The translations under genes were made by a program, and so were the position numbers. This document shows, one piece after another, positions 1 through 8,365 of a DNA stretch of 64,000 nt. Position 1 is the stretch's first letter. Every line of letters starts with the position of its first letter. The stretch lies in assembly GCA_022573715.1 (NCBI GenBank), contig JACZTL010000007.1:1-64000 (forward strand). The letters run 5' to 3'. The notes under the pieces were generated by a model. It had not been told where the DNA came from, searched no databases, and saw only the letters and a program-made list of their open reading frames with translations. This DNA is from Bacteroidota bacterium. Lineage in GTDB: Bacteria; Bacteroidota; Ignavibacteria; Ignavibacteriales; Ignavibacteriaceae.

Positions 1-265
1 TGGTTGTGTTAAAAAACACTGAAACACTGGCAGAACTCGCATTCGCCACAGCCAGATCGGGTTTGCCGTCGCCGTTCAGATCACCTATGGAAACAGAGAG
101 AGGGCCAGTTCCCGTAGTGAAATCAGTTTTCAAAGAAAAAGAAGGAGTTGAAGCTCCGGTAGTGGTTGTGTTAAAAAACACTGAAACACTGGTAGAGCTC
201 GCATTCGCCACAGCCAGATCGGGTTTGCCGTCTCCGTTCAGATCACCTATGGAAACAGAGAAAGG
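1..265. repeat. Tandem 162-bp DNA repeat inside the VCBS gene
   Basis: The block beginning TGGTTGTGTTAAAAAACACT at position 1 recurs at position 163 with only a few substitutions over about 100 bp. The period of 162 bp is exactly 54 codons, so the array can expand or contract without breaking frame. Only the first two units are in the window. Confidence 0.8.
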
Positions 266-370
266 GTTAGTTTCCGTAGTGAAATCAAATTTGGCAGAGA
301 ATGATTGAGAAAAAGATTGTATTTGATAGAACAAACAAAAAATAATTATTAGTAAAAATAATTTTTTCAT
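1..370 (-). CDS. VCBS/FG-GAP repeat secreted protein, N-terminal part (runs off the left edge)
   Basis: The minus strand reads open from an ATG at 370 to the window edge, 123 codons. It begins with a signal peptide (MKKLFLLIIIFCLF, then ...SFSQ) followed by repeats carrying IGDLNGDGKPDLAVANAS, the calcium-binding FG-GAP/VCBS signature of beta-propeller proteins secreted or placed on the cell surface. Two repeats of 54 residues are visible. GGAGG at 377-381 sits correctly for this start. The product is likely a large repeat protein, perhaps with a C-terminal sorting domain outside the window. The plus-strand ORF over the same bases is its shadow. The substrate or partner is unknown. Confidence 0.85.
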   Translation of the reverse strand, partial: MKKLFLLIIIFCLFYQIQSFSQSFSAKFDFTTETNPFSVSIGDLNGDGKPDLAVANASSTSVSVFFNTTTTGASTPSFSLKTDFTTGTGPLSVSIGDLNGDGKPDLAVANASSASVSVFFNTT

Positions 371-376
371 TAGTAA

Positions 377-381
377 CCTCC
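377..381 (-). promoter_or_regulatory. Shine-Dalgarno GGAGG deciding the VCBS start
   Basis: On the minus strand GGAGG lies 6 bases before the ATG at 370, at normal spacing. This supports the minus-strand gene over the overlapping plus-strand reading frame. Confidence 0.7.
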
Positions 382-769
382 AATTAATGTTGAACTTGTG
401 TAAAGCCAATTAAAAATGTTTATTAAAATATTTGGCTAACGAAAGAAAATATGAAAAATTCATATGACTAAATAATGCTTTTCGACAAGCGTTAATATTT
501 TTCTGCTAAAGGTCATATTTTCCTATAAGCGTTATGTTTATTTAGCTTTATCATTTTTCTGATAAGAGAATTCAAAGTATTAAATAAGCAGATACTTCTT
601 TGAGAAGTAATGAGAAAAGTAGTACCCCAAATAGAACTCTTTAAATTGGCATAGTTTTAGGAATAATGCAAATGAAAGTAAAAAATAATTAATAATTAAC
701 ATTGTACAATTTATAATTAAAAATTTTTTTCTATTAAATAACTAGTTTATTTAGGAATATTCTAAATTT
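382..769. other. AT-rich intergenic region between the VCBS gene and endonuclease III
   Basis: No convincing gene was found. A small perfect hairpin (ACTTCT-TTG-AGAAGT) lies near 594-608. Around 693-725 there is a low-complexity word containing ACATTGTACAATTTATAATT, similar to short words at the glmM 3' end and near 9285. The VCBS promoter is probably here but no box could be assigned with confidence. Confidence 0.4.
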
Positions 770-1495
770 TTATTCTATGCTGTCAAGTAGCATAAATTCT
801 CTTTCCTTACTTTTTTTTGTCTCGCTTAGATTTTTATTTTCATATTTGCAGATTTTTAACAAAGGACAAATAACACATTTTGGCTTTTGAGAAAGACATA
901 CTTCCCTTCCCAATCTAATTAAATTTGTGTGAAATGAATGTGCAGTATTTTCGGGCATATTTTTCTGTAATGCATAAAATGTTTTATCAGGCGATTTGGC
1001 AGTAACCAATCCAATTCTATTTATTGTACGATGCACGTGAGTATCAACAGGGCAAACATTTTTTCTGAAAGCAAAAAGAAGTACACAGCTTGCTGTCTTT
1101 ATTCCAATTCCATTATAGGATGTAAGCTCTTTTAGTATTTCTTCGTCATTCATTTTTTTTAAGTGTGATAAAGAAATTTTACCTCTCTTTTCCAATAATG
1201 AGGTTAAAATATTTTTAATCGCTCTAGATTTTTGCTTACCTAATCCTGCCGTCTTTATGTATTTTTCTATTTGTGTGGGTGTTAGATTCGCAACCTCTTC
1301 CCAAGAAGAAAAATTATTTTTTAAGTTTTGAAATGCTTTATATGAATTGCTATCATTTGTATTTTGTGAAAGAATTGTTGCAATTAGTAAATCAACAGGA
1401 GCTGGAGATTTTTTATTTCTAGGTGGAATTCCGAATCGCTCAATAAGAAGTTTGTTAATTTGGTCTATCTTTTTTCTTATCTGTAAATCATTCAT
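770..1495 (-). CDS. nth: Endonuclease III, bifunctional DNA glycosylase/AP lyase
   Basis: At 241 residues it has the HhH-GPD fold of base-excision repair glycosylases that remove oxidised pyrimidines and cut the AP site. The helix-hairpin-helix (NGIGIKTA) carries the catalytic lysine at about K133, and the catalytic aspartate is in VDTHVHR (D151). Four cysteines at 200, 207, 210 and 216 (spacing 6, 2, 5) form the iron-sulfur cluster loop. ILSQNTND near residue 41 matches the family's LSxQT region. It lies just downstream of the VapBC pair on the same strand but is functionally unrelated to it. A uracil-preferring relative of the same superfamily cannot be excluded. Confidence 0.9.
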   Translation of the reverse strand: MNDLQIRKKIDQINKLLIERFGIPPRNKKSPAPVDLLIATILSQNTNDSNSYKAFQNLKNNFSSWEEVANLTPTQIEKYIKTAGLGKQKSRAIKNILTSLLEKRGKISLSHLKKMNDEEILKELTSYNGIGIKTASCVLLFAFRKNVCPVDTHVHRTINRIGLVTAKSPDKTFYALQKNMPENTAHSFHTNLIRLGREVCLSQKPKCVICPLLKICKYENKNLSETKKSKEREFMLLDSIE

Positions 1496-1500
1496 ACTTA

Positions 1501-1857
1501 TTAAAAATTCAAGTGTAATTCTTTAGCTATAGTAAATAATTTTTTATCAAAAGTATAAAGTGGATAGCCTGAAATCTTTGCAGAAGCTAAAAGGTTTATA
1601 TCAACAAATCCTAATCCTTTCCCATTCAAATTAAATTTTTCAATAAAAATAAGATATTCAACAATTGTAATAGTATCCACTCTATGCAAATCCTGTAGAA
1701 GACTTAAAATTGTTCCTCTTTTATTTAAGCTCCCACAAGCAAGTTCACCTATAATAAAGTCGTGAAGTGCCACTTCACCTTTATTTAATAGAGAAGTTAA
1801 AATATTTTCACCCTTTTTAAAATGATTTATCCAAACAGAAGTGTCAACAATTACCAT
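1501..1857 (-). CDS. vapC: VapC-type PIN-domain toxin ribonuclease
   Basis: The 118-residue protein is a single PIN domain. It opens with VIVDTSVWINHF and has the four expected acidic residues for metal-dependent RNA cleavage: D5, E38 (in IIGELA), D86 (in GFVDINLLASA) and D104 (in YTFDKKL). Family members are toxins that cut tRNA or rRNA when released from the antitoxin. Its ATG overlaps the stop of the upstream antitoxin by one base (TAATG), which implies coupled translation. The target RNA cannot be predicted from sequence. Confidence 0.92.
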   Translation of the reverse strand: MVIVDTSVWINHFKKGENILTSLLNKGEVALHDFIIGELACGSLNKRGTILSLLQDLHRVDTITIVEYLIFIEKFNLNGKGLGFVDINLLASAKISGYPLYTFDKKLFTIAKELHLNF

Positions 1858-2048
1858 TAGGATACTCTTCGTCTTTTGATCTTTTCAATTTTTTTTTCAC
1901 TTGCTCCGAGTTTTGCAAGCCTCTTACTGCTCTCAAGTGCTATTAGAGCCTCTAAACTGACTTTAACTAAATTTGTTTTCTCCTTAATACCGGTTAGTTT
2001 TGAAGCTTTTTCAAGTAAGTCATCATTTAAAATTATTGTTGTTCTCAT
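1857..2048 (-). CDS. vapB: VapB-type antitoxin
   Basis: This 63-residue protein starts MRTTIILNDDLLEKASKLTGI, the typical beginning of the short VapB antitoxin family (MRTTIxLDDxLLxxA...TGIxxKTxLV). The N-terminal half should bind operator DNA. The basic tail (KIKRRRVS) should wrap the VapC active site. It precedes and overlaps vapC, the usual order. A 14-bp palindrome lies 26 bp upstream of its start and is a candidate autoregulatory operator. Confidence 0.9.
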   Translation of the reverse strand: MRTTIILNDDLLEKASKLTGIKEKTNLVKVSLEALIALESSKRLAKLGASEKKIEKIKRRRVS

Positions 2049-2073
2049 TTTATCCTCATCAATTTATATGCCT

Positions 2074-2087
2074 TAATATGCATATTA
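2074..2087. promoter_or_regulatory. Perfect palindrome, candidate VapB operator
   Basis: TAATATGCATATTA is a perfect 14-bp palindrome just upstream of vapB on the minus strand. VapB proteins usually repress their own operon by binding such sites. This is positional inference only, and AT-rich palindromes also arise by chance. Confidence 0.4.
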
Positions 2088-2240
2088 TTATGCTCCAAAT
2101 CAAATATTTTATTTATTGTATCACATTTATCTGAATTAACTTTTCTTGTAAACTCAGAAAAAATATATCTTTCTATTGTTCTATTCTTATTATATTTAAG
2201 ACATCGAAATTATCTGCTATTCAAAATATTCAGGAGTAAT

Positions 2241-3596
2241 ATGTCAACTTTAATGGTTAGCATTTCAGGAATAAGAGGAATTATCGGGGACGGTTTAGAC
2301 CCAAATGTACTTGTAAAATATGCATCGGCTTTTGCTGATTTTGTTAAAAAAGGGAAGGTAATAATAGGAAGAGATGCAAGAATAACGGGTGAAATGGTTT
2401 CATCTATTGTAGCAAGTACTTTATTGGCAAAAGGTATTGATGTGATTGATTTAGGCATTTGTCCAACTCCAACTGTTCAACTAACTGTACACAAACTTAA
2501 AGCTCAGGGTGGAATAGTAATATCTGCCAGTCATAATCCAAATGAATGGAACGCTCTAAAACTCTTGAATAAGACCGGGCAATTTATGACAAAAGAAGAA
2601 AACGAAAAGATTAAAAAGTTACTTCTTGCAGCAAATAAAAATTACAGGCCTTGGAATAAGATCGGTAAAAAAACCGATTACAGTGAAGCTATAAATGAGC
2701 ATATTAATTCGGTATTAAATTTAAAGTACATACAAAAAGCAAAAATCAGAAGAAGAAAATTTAAAGTATTGGTCGACTGTGTTAACGGAGCTGGTGTGTA
2801 TGTTATCCCCGATCTTTTGAGAAAATTTGGTTGCGATGTAATTGAAATGAACTGCGAAAAGTCAGGTATATTCCCCAGGCTCCCCGAACCAATCCCTCAG
2901 AATTTGAAAAAGACAATGCTTGCTGTAAATGAGAACAAGGTTGATCTAGGAATTGTTGTAGATCCGGATGTTGACAGGTTAGTTCTCATAACTGAAGAGG
3001 GTAAACCATTCGGCGAAGAAAACACAATTGCTCAAGCAGTAAAGTTTGTACTTTCAAAACAAAAAGGAAATGTTGTTGTAAATTTATCTACAACAAGAGC
3101 AATTGATGATATTGCCGAACAATACGGAGTTAAATTATTTCGTTCCGCTGTCGGCGAAGCAAACGTAGTACAAAAAATGAAACAGGTTAAAGCTGTGATA
3201 GGAGGTGAAGGCAGCGGTGGTGTTATTTATCCGACTTTACACTATGGCCGTGATGCTTTAGTCGGGATTGCAATCACACTTCAACATCTTTTAGAATTTG
3301 GCGGCAAGTTACATAAATTGAAAAATTCACTCCCGCAATATTTTATATTAAAAGAAAAAATTGATATTAGTAAAAACAAAGTTAATGTTGATAAAATAAT
3401 TAAATCTTTAGTTGAAAAATATAAAAACGAAAAGATAAACACCGAAGACGGATTAAGAATTGATTTTCAGAAAAGCTGGGTTCACATTCGAAAATCAAAT
3501 ACCGAACCGATTTTAAGAATTATTGCAGAAGCAAATACAAAAAAAGAAGCGAGGAAATTAATTTACAATGTACAATTTACAATTAAGGATTTGTAG
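2241..3596 (+). CDS. glmM: Phosphoglucosamine mutase (archaeal-type GlmM)
   Basis: The 451-residue alpha-D-phosphohexomutase should interconvert glucosamine-6-phosphate and glucosamine-1-phosphate for UDP-GlcNAc synthesis. All four active-site loops are present: the phosphoserine loop SASHNPNEWNALK (S97), the metal loop DPDVDR (241-246), the sugar loop GEGSGG (322-327) and the phosphate loop RKSNTEP (417-423). SHNPxEWNALK is typical of the GlmM branch rather than phosphomannomutases, although dual use is possible. GlmS, which makes its substrate, is at 54-56 kb. The last 11 residues (IYNVQFTIKDL) look like a translated intergenic repeat rather than family sequence. Confidence 0.85.
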   Translation: MSTLMVSISGIRGIIGDGLDPNVLVKYASAFADFVKKGKVIIGRDARITGEMVSSIVASTLLAKGIDVIDLGICPTPTVQLTVHKLKAQGGIVISASHNPNEWNALKLLNKTGQFMTKEENEKIKKLLLAANKNYRPWNKIGKKTDYSEAINEHINSVLNLKYIQKAKIRRRKFKVLVDCVNGAGVYVIPDLLRKFGCDVIEMNCEKSGIFPRLPEPIPQNLKKTMLAVNENKVDLGIVVDPDVDRLVLITEEGKPFGEENTIAQAVKFVLSKQKGNVVVNLSTTRAIDDIAEQYGVKLFRSAVGEANVVQKMKQVKAVIGGEGSGGVIYPTLHYGRDALVGIAITLQHLLEFGGKLHKLKNSLPQYFILKEKIDISKNKVNVDKIIKSLVEKYKNEKINTEDGLRIDFQKSWVHIRKSNTEPILRIIAEANTKKEARKLIYNVQFTIKDL

Positions 3597-3619
3597 TGTT
3601 AGTCGTAAAAGAGATTGTA

Positions 3620-3682
3620 AAGCGAAACGCTGTTTCGCTTAGCTAAATGATAACTATTAAATAAGCGAATCAGAGATTCGCT
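3620..3682. repeat. Pair of related palindromes between convergent genes (REP-like doublet)
   Basis: Two hairpins sit between glmM and the convergent DUF58 gene: AAGCGAAAC-GCT-GTTTCGCTT at 3620-3640 and AGCGAATC-AGA-GATTCGCT at 3664-3682. The stems differ at one main position, so they look like two copies of one element. No long T-run follows on either strand, so a classic terminator is less likely than a REP-type palindrome, although transcription termination in both directions is possible. Confidence 0.65.
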
Positions 3683-3715
3683 CTACAAATTATAAATTAT
3701 CAATTGTTAATTAAT

Positions 3716-4624
3716 TTAATGCAGTTTGCTTCTTTTCTGAATATAGCTGAATAATGCTTTGTCAAAAGGTGTGTCTGTTGTAATTAAATTATATTCTATT
3801 TTTGAGTTCAGACATTCAGATTTAATTTTACCTGTAAATTCTTGCATAGCTTCAATGTATGCTTTTTGTATCTGGTATGGTTGTGTAGTCATTTCTTCTT
3901 CTGTCTCTAAATCTTTAAATATAGAATCTCTATCAAAAGCAAAATTTTTTTCTACCGGGTCTAATATTTGGAAAACTATTACTTCATTATTTTTATATCT
4001 GAAATGTTTTAATGATGTTAAAATCGAATTTATATCGTCAAAGAAATCGGAAATAATAATTACCAGTCCCCTTTTATTAATTTTTTCGGCAACTTCATTC
4101 AGACAAGATGAGGTATTTGTTTTATTAGAAGGGACTATTTCAGCAAGACTTTTCAACATTTGCTGAAAGTAAACTTTAGATACTTTTGGAGTGTAATACT
4201 GATGGATCTTATCAGAATATAAAGCGAGACCGACAGCATCCTGTTGCTTTAACATCAGATATGATAAAGCCGCAGCAAGTGTTTTTGAATATTCAATTTT
4301 ACTTATATTTTTTTCAGAAGAAAATTCCATTGATCTACTGACATCAAGTAAAACGTGGCATTTTAGATTTGTCTCTTCTTCATATTGTTTGATAAAAAAC
4401 TTTTCGGTTTTACCGTAGACTTTCCAATCTACATCTTTAAAATTGTCACCCTGTATATAAGGTCTGTGCTGGCTAAACTCTGCGCTGAATCCGTGATAGG
4501 GACTTTTGTGCAACCCAACCATAAATCCTTCAACAACTAGCTTAGCTTTTATCTCTAAAGAATTTAATTTTGATATAATTACAGGATCTAAATAATTTTT
4601 ATTCTCATTTGCTCTATTCTGCAT
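3716..4624 (-). CDS. DUF58 / vWA-like domain protein
   Basis: The 302-residue soluble protein has the DUF58 core GFSAEFSQHRPYIQGDN...DVDWKVYGKT at residues 45-72. This is followed by a vWA-like fold with an intact metal-site motif DVSRS (D94, S96, S98). Such proteins usually accompany MoxR ATPases and Bat-type vWA proteins and are thought to help assemble or activate envelope or metal-binding complexes. No moxR gene is visible here. The ATG overlaps the stop of the upstream TPR lipoprotein by one base, so the two are probably translated together. The molecular function is not established. Confidence 0.85.
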   Translation of the reverse strand: MQNRANENKNYLDPVIISKLNSLEIKAKLVVEGFMVGLHKSPYHGFSAEFSQHRPYIQGDNFKDVDWKVYGKTEKFFIKQYEEETNLKCHVLLDVSRSMEFSSEKNISKIEYSKTLAAALSYLMLKQQDAVGLALYSDKIHQYYTPKVSKVYFQQMLKSLAEIVPSNKTNTSSCLNEVAEKINKRGLVIIISDFFDDINSILTSLKHFRYKNNEVIVFQILDPVEKNFAFDRDSIFKDLETEEEMTTQPYQIQKAYIEAMQEFTGKIKSECLNSKIEYNLITTDTPFDKALFSYIQKRSKLH

Positions 4625-5127
4625 TACGAGCTTTTCTTTGTATTGTCCTGAATTATTTTATCGGGAGGAATACCCAAATTTTTTATTTCTTCTTTTGCCG
4701 AAGTTACTAATTCGTTTTTAGGGTATTTTATGATAAAAAGTTTATATATACTTTTTGCTTCATCATATTTATTGAGAGCATTTGCATAAATAAAAGCAGA
4801 CATAAATAATGCACGGGAAGCATCTTTACTGTTTGGATACTTATCAAATACTTGTTTATAATACTTAGCACATTTTGTCATCGCAGAATCCACACTTATA
4901 TTTGGAATTCTTTTATTTTGATACAATAATGCTAATTTCATCAAAGACTCAGGTGCCTCTTTACTGTTTGGGAATTCTTTTAAAATTAAATTATAGTTTT
5001 TTATTGCTGCAATATAGTTTTTATTGGCAGTACTTTTTCCGGCTAAACTAAAATAATTTTGAGAGGATTTTTTACTACAGCCGATAAAAATAAATGAAAC
5101 TAACATTATAGATATTATTGATTTCAT
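4624..5127 (-). CDS. TPR outer-membrane lipoprotein (BamD/YbgF-like)
   Basis: The 167-residue precursor has a signal peptide ending in the lipobox FIGC (C17), so it should be a lipoprotein. The rest is tetratricopeptide-like helical repeats with the pattern Y...I.....P.S..A..AL (about 30-150), most similar in style to BamD or YbgF/CpoB repeats. It is short for BamD (about 245 residues), so it is probably not the core assembly factor. It overlaps the downstream DUF58 gene by one base, suggesting a shared role in the envelope. Confidence 0.75.
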   Translation of the reverse strand: MKSIISIMLVSFIFIGCSKKSSQNYFSLAGKSTANKNYIAAIKNYNLILKEFPNSKEAPESLMKLALLYQNKRIPNISVDSAMTKCAKYYKQVFDKYPNSKDASRALFMSAFIYANALNKYDEAKSIYKLFIIKYPKNELVTSAKEEIKNLGIPPDKIIQDNTKKSS

Positions 5128-5246
5128 AATTTCTCTTTTGTCTTTTAATATTAAAATTAAGATTTTGCATTTAACATTTAAAGTTAATTATACTTTTTCA
5201 TTATACAAATATATTTCAAAATCCAGAAGAATATATTGAATCCTGT

Positions 5247-5429
5247 TTGCCGGTAGAAATTCTTAATGCTCAAGTAAGAATTCACATGGATTATTGTGCC
5301 GATAATTTATGCAAATACTGTGCATATAAAGATTGCAAAGTAAGAAAAGAAGTAAAATCAATATCTTTGGAATGGACGCAGGCAAAAATGCTCGGTGATC
5401 CGATTGAACTGAAAGGGCATATTAGTTAA
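5247..5429 (+). CDS. Small Cys-rich protein or 3' remnant, metal-cluster-like motif
   Basis: The first usable start is a TTG at 5247, giving 60 residues. The frame stays open back to a stop at 5172 and the upstream codons also read like protein (NPEEYIESC), so the true start may be earlier, non-canonical or lost. A compact motif [14 protein letters not shown] (spacing 4, 2, 4) could bind zinc or an iron-sulfur cluster. It ends with a stop overlapping that of the convergent purE. I do not recognise the family. The biased, protein-like composition argues it is not random, but the missing 5' end argues for a remnant. Confidence 0.5.
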   Translation: MPVEILNAQVRIHMDYCADNLCKYCAYKDCKVRKEVKSISLEWTQAKMLGDPIELKGHIS

Positions 5430-5917
5430 TACTTAACATTCTCATTTTTCTTCATCGAAGCTTCAGCCATTATAATTCTGTATTCTTTTAATTTATTTTT
5501 AATACCGTTATCCTCAATTGCCAAAATTTCAATCGCGAGTAAGGCAGCATTTTTGGCACCGTCAACAGCTACTGTAGCAACCGGAATTCCACTTGGCATT
5601 TGCACAATAGAAAGTAAAGAATCCAAACCTTCAAAAGATTTACCTTTTATCGGAACCCCAATAACAGGCAGGGTAGTATTTGCCGCTGTAACTCCGGGCA
5701 AATGAGCAGCTCCGCCAGCTGCCGCAATAATTACTTTTAATCCCCTTTCCTCTGCTGATCGGGAATATTCTCCGTGCTCTTCCGGAGTTCTGTGAGCAGA
5801 GAGTATTTTCACTTCAAATTTAATATTAAATTCTTTACAAACTTCAAAAGCTTTCTGCATTATTGGTAGATCGGAGTCGCTACCCATTATTATTCCTATC
5901 ACAGGATTTTCATTCAT
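5426..5917 (-). CDS. purE: N5-carboxyaminoimidazole ribonucleotide mutase
   Basis: The 163-residue class I PurE converts N5-CAIR to CAIR in purine synthesis. Diagnostic motifs are [11 protein letters not shown] at the N-terminus, SAHRTPE (about 40-46) and [10 protein letters not shown] (about 66-75), which contribute the substrate-binding Ser, Asp and His residues. [12 protein letters not shown] follows as in bacterial mutases. It is not beside purK here. Other purine genes (purC, purS, purQ) lie more than 40 kb away, so the pathway is scattered. Confidence 0.95.
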   Translation of the reverse strand: MNENPVIGIIMGSDSDLPIMQKAFEVCKEFNIKFEVKILSAHRTPEEHGEYSRSAEERGLKVIIAAAGGAAHLPGVTAANTTLPVIGVPIKGKSFEGLDSLLSIVQMPSGIPVATVAVDGAKNAALLAIEILAIEDNGIKNKLKEYRIIMAEASMKKNENVKY

Positions 5918-5971
5918 ATTAATTAAGGCAATTATTTAATGAAATTATGTTACTCAAAGATAGTAAATATT

Positions 5972-8365
5972 TTAATCTCTCCAATTTATCTTTCTAAATT
6001 TTATTCCATCAGACTGAAATAATATTGCTCCTTCTTTATCAGTCCTAAATAGTTTTGAATTATACCTTTGCAATCTACTTAAGACACTAATAGATGGATG
6101 ATGATATTTATTATATTTGCCAACACTAATTATACTGTATAGTGGTTTTATATAATTAATAAAATTCTCAGTACTGCTTGTTTTGCTTCCATGATGCGGT
6201 ACTTTTAGAATATCTGATTTTAAGAAATCATTATAATATTTTGTATAATATTTTTCACCTTTATTTTCTATGTCACCTGCAAATAATATACTGCTATTGC
6301 CATACACAACCTTAATTATTCCGCTTTTATTATTACCTGATAATTTTTGATATTTAATGTTATTCGTTAAATTCAAAATATAAACACGTACATTTCCTAT
6401 TTTAATAATTTTTTGATCATAATAACTTTTTATAATAGGATTGTCATCCATAAAATGTTCAAACTTTACATCTTTTGATAAAGTTGAATCATAGGCTGGT
6501 TTAATGAGTTCATTTATTATTCCTTTAGCAATTAAATAATTATACCCCCCGTAATGGTCTATATCCATATGGGATACAAAAGCTAAATCAATTTTATCAA
6601 TATTTAAATAATTTAAAAGCGGTTCTATTGTATATTTTCCAATATCAAATGTATTTAATCTAATCCCCGCATCAATTAATGAAGTTCTACCGTTAGGAAA
6701 TTTAATTAATATTGCATCCCCCTGCCCAACATCAATCATCAATACACTTAATTTATTTTCTGGAAGTAGGTCGTATTTTGTAAGTGAAGTGAATAAAAAT
6801 ATATTCGCAATAATTAGGCAAACTATAATTACTCTGGCATAAATATTTACAAATTTTTTCTTAATAAATAATAAAAATAATAAAAAAGAAAAAATTATAT
6901 AAGCATCATAAAAATTAAAATTTGAAATACGAATAAAAGAAAATCCAAGATTTCCTGTTTTATTAATAAGCCAAAACATAAATCCTGTAAAAAATTCATT
7001 TGCAGAAGCATAATAAACTGCTATTGACGGCAACATTAGATTTAATAGAAGTGATACAATCCCTGTTGCAATAATAATACCCACTAAAGGAATAACAACT
7101 AGATTAATAGCTAATGCTATTATTGAAAGCTTGCCAAAATAAATTAGTGTAAATGGTAAAGTACCAATTTGTGCCCCGAGTGAAACACTTAAAAACAGAA
7201 GAATATATTCTATGGATTTACTTTTAATATTATTTTTAGAAATCATTCCTTTGAAAATCGGGAAGAAAAATGCAATCCCCGAAACAGCGGAAAAAGATAA
7301 TTGGAAACCGGGTGCAAATAATTGAGATGGTTTAATTAAGAGTATAATTAGTCCGGCTAGTGCAAGGGAATTGAAAATATTTGTCCCTCTCACAAACATA
7401 AATGATATAATTATAACCGTACCCATTATTACAGCTCTGACTACTGAAGACGGAGCCCCCGTTATCAAAAGGAAAAGGAATAAAGCAATGATTGTGAGAC
7501 CTGATCGAATAAATAAATTTATTCTTCCCAATAGAATAATTACGATTAATGATATGAATCCTACGTGCAAACCAGAAACCGCTAGAACGTGTATAACACC
7601 TGCATTGATAAACTCTTCTTTAGTACTATAAGATATATTACTTCTGTCTGCAAGAAGCAGCCCTTTTAATAAAGCAGATGTTTGAAATGTATAAAGTTTC
7701 TCAATTTGTTTTGTTATCTCTTTTCGAATATTAAATACAAATGACTTAAAATTATCTTTGTCTTTACCTGTAATCTTAACTTGATTTACTTTATTAATAT
7801 TTATTGTACCAGAAATTCCTTTTGTCCTTAAATATTTATTATAATCAAATTCACCCGGATTTCTCTTATCCCTTGCATTATAAACTGAACGGGTAATTTT
7901 CAATTTGTAACCAGGATAAATCGAATTATAAAATTTTAAGAGAATATTTTTCCTTTCTTTAAAAGTACACTGTAAAACATATGTACGGGTTTCCTTTACA
8001 TTTAATGTTATTATAGAATCTGTCCTTATTTCAAATACTAGTTTGTCTTTCTGAATGAGATTTACTTTTTCTATTTTTCCATAAGTAATTGTTGGTTTTT
8101 TGTGGACTATGTTTCCAGGTAATTCTTTAATAGTATTTTTATTTAATATAGCTGTACTCATCCCAAATAAAATAATAAGTACAAATAATATAAATTGATT
8201 AGTTAAGGGGAAGTGCTTGTAAATTCGTTTGATTATTATTAAGCTATAAACTGTTAGACTTATCAGGAAAAAATAAAAGATTAGAATGTCAACATTAATC
8301 AAATGCTGCAGTAATATTCCGGCAGTAAAGAGTATTGTAAATTTTATGACAGGGTAATCATTCAT
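5972..8365 (-). CDS. comEC: ComEC/Rec2 DNA-uptake channel
   Basis: The 797-residue inner-membrane protein has an N-terminal DUF4131-like region and many membrane segments of the competence domain (for example ISYSTKEEFINAGVIHVLAVSGLHVG, split here across two helices). A C-terminal metallo-beta-lactamase domain starts at SVLMIDVGQGDAI. That domain keeps the metal ligands SHMDIDHYGG and the later VPHHGSKTSS. ComEC moves single-stranded DNA across the inner membrane during transformation and may degrade the other strand. Its start overlaps the stop of the upstream metalloenzyme gene by 4 bases (ATGA). No other competence genes are in the window apart from cinA. Confidence 0.93.
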   Translation of the reverse strand: MNDYPVIKFTILFTAGILLQHLINVDILIFYFFLISLTVYSLIIIKRIYKHFPLTNQFILFVLIILFGMSTAILNKNTIKELPGNIVHKKPTITYGKIEKVNLIQKDKLVFEIRTDSIITLNVKETRTYVLQCTFKERKNILLKFYNSIYPGYKLKITRSVYNARDKRNPGEFDYNKYLRTKGISGTININKVNQVKITGKDKDNFKSFVFNIRKEITKQIEKLYTFQTSALLKGLLLADRSNISYSTKEEFINAGVIHVLAVSGLHVGFISLIVIILLGRINLFIRSGLTIIALFLFLLITGAPSSVVRAVIMGTVIIISFMFVRGTNIFNSLALAGLIILLIKPSQLFAPGFQLSFSAVSGIAFFFPIFKGMISKNNIKSKSIEYILLFLSVSLGAQIGTLPFTLIYFGKLSIIALAINLVVIPLVGIIIATGIVSLLLNLMLPSIAVYYASANEFFTGFMFWLINKTGNLGFSFIRISNFNFYDAYIIFSFLLFLLFIKKKFVNIYARVIIVCLIIANIFLFTSLTKYDLLPENKLSVLMIDVGQGDAILIKFPNGRTSLIDAGIRLNTFDIGKYTIEPLLNYLNIDKIDLAFVSHMDIDHYGGYNYLIAKGIINELIKPAYDSTLSKDVKFEHFMDDNPIIKSYYDQKIIKIGNVRVYILNLTNNIKYQKLSGNNKSGIIKVVYGNSSILFAGDIENKGEKYYTKYYNDFLKSDILKVPHHGSKTSSTENFINYIKPLYSIISVGKYNKYHHPSISVLSRLQRYNSKLFRTDKEGAILFQSDGIKFRKINWRD

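Noticed and set aside
6-308. Plus-strand 100-residue ORF with a repeated LAFATARSGLPSPFRSP motif
   Set aside because: It is the antisense shadow of the VCBS repeats; the minus strand has a signal peptide, GGAGG and family motifs.
1876-2076. Plus-strand hydrophobic 66-residue ORF
   Set aside because: It lies fully over vapB; hydrophobicity is an antisense effect of charged codons.
7371-7631. Plus-strand 86-residue ORF in comEC
   Set aside because: Antisense to conserved competence-domain residues and without ribosome site.
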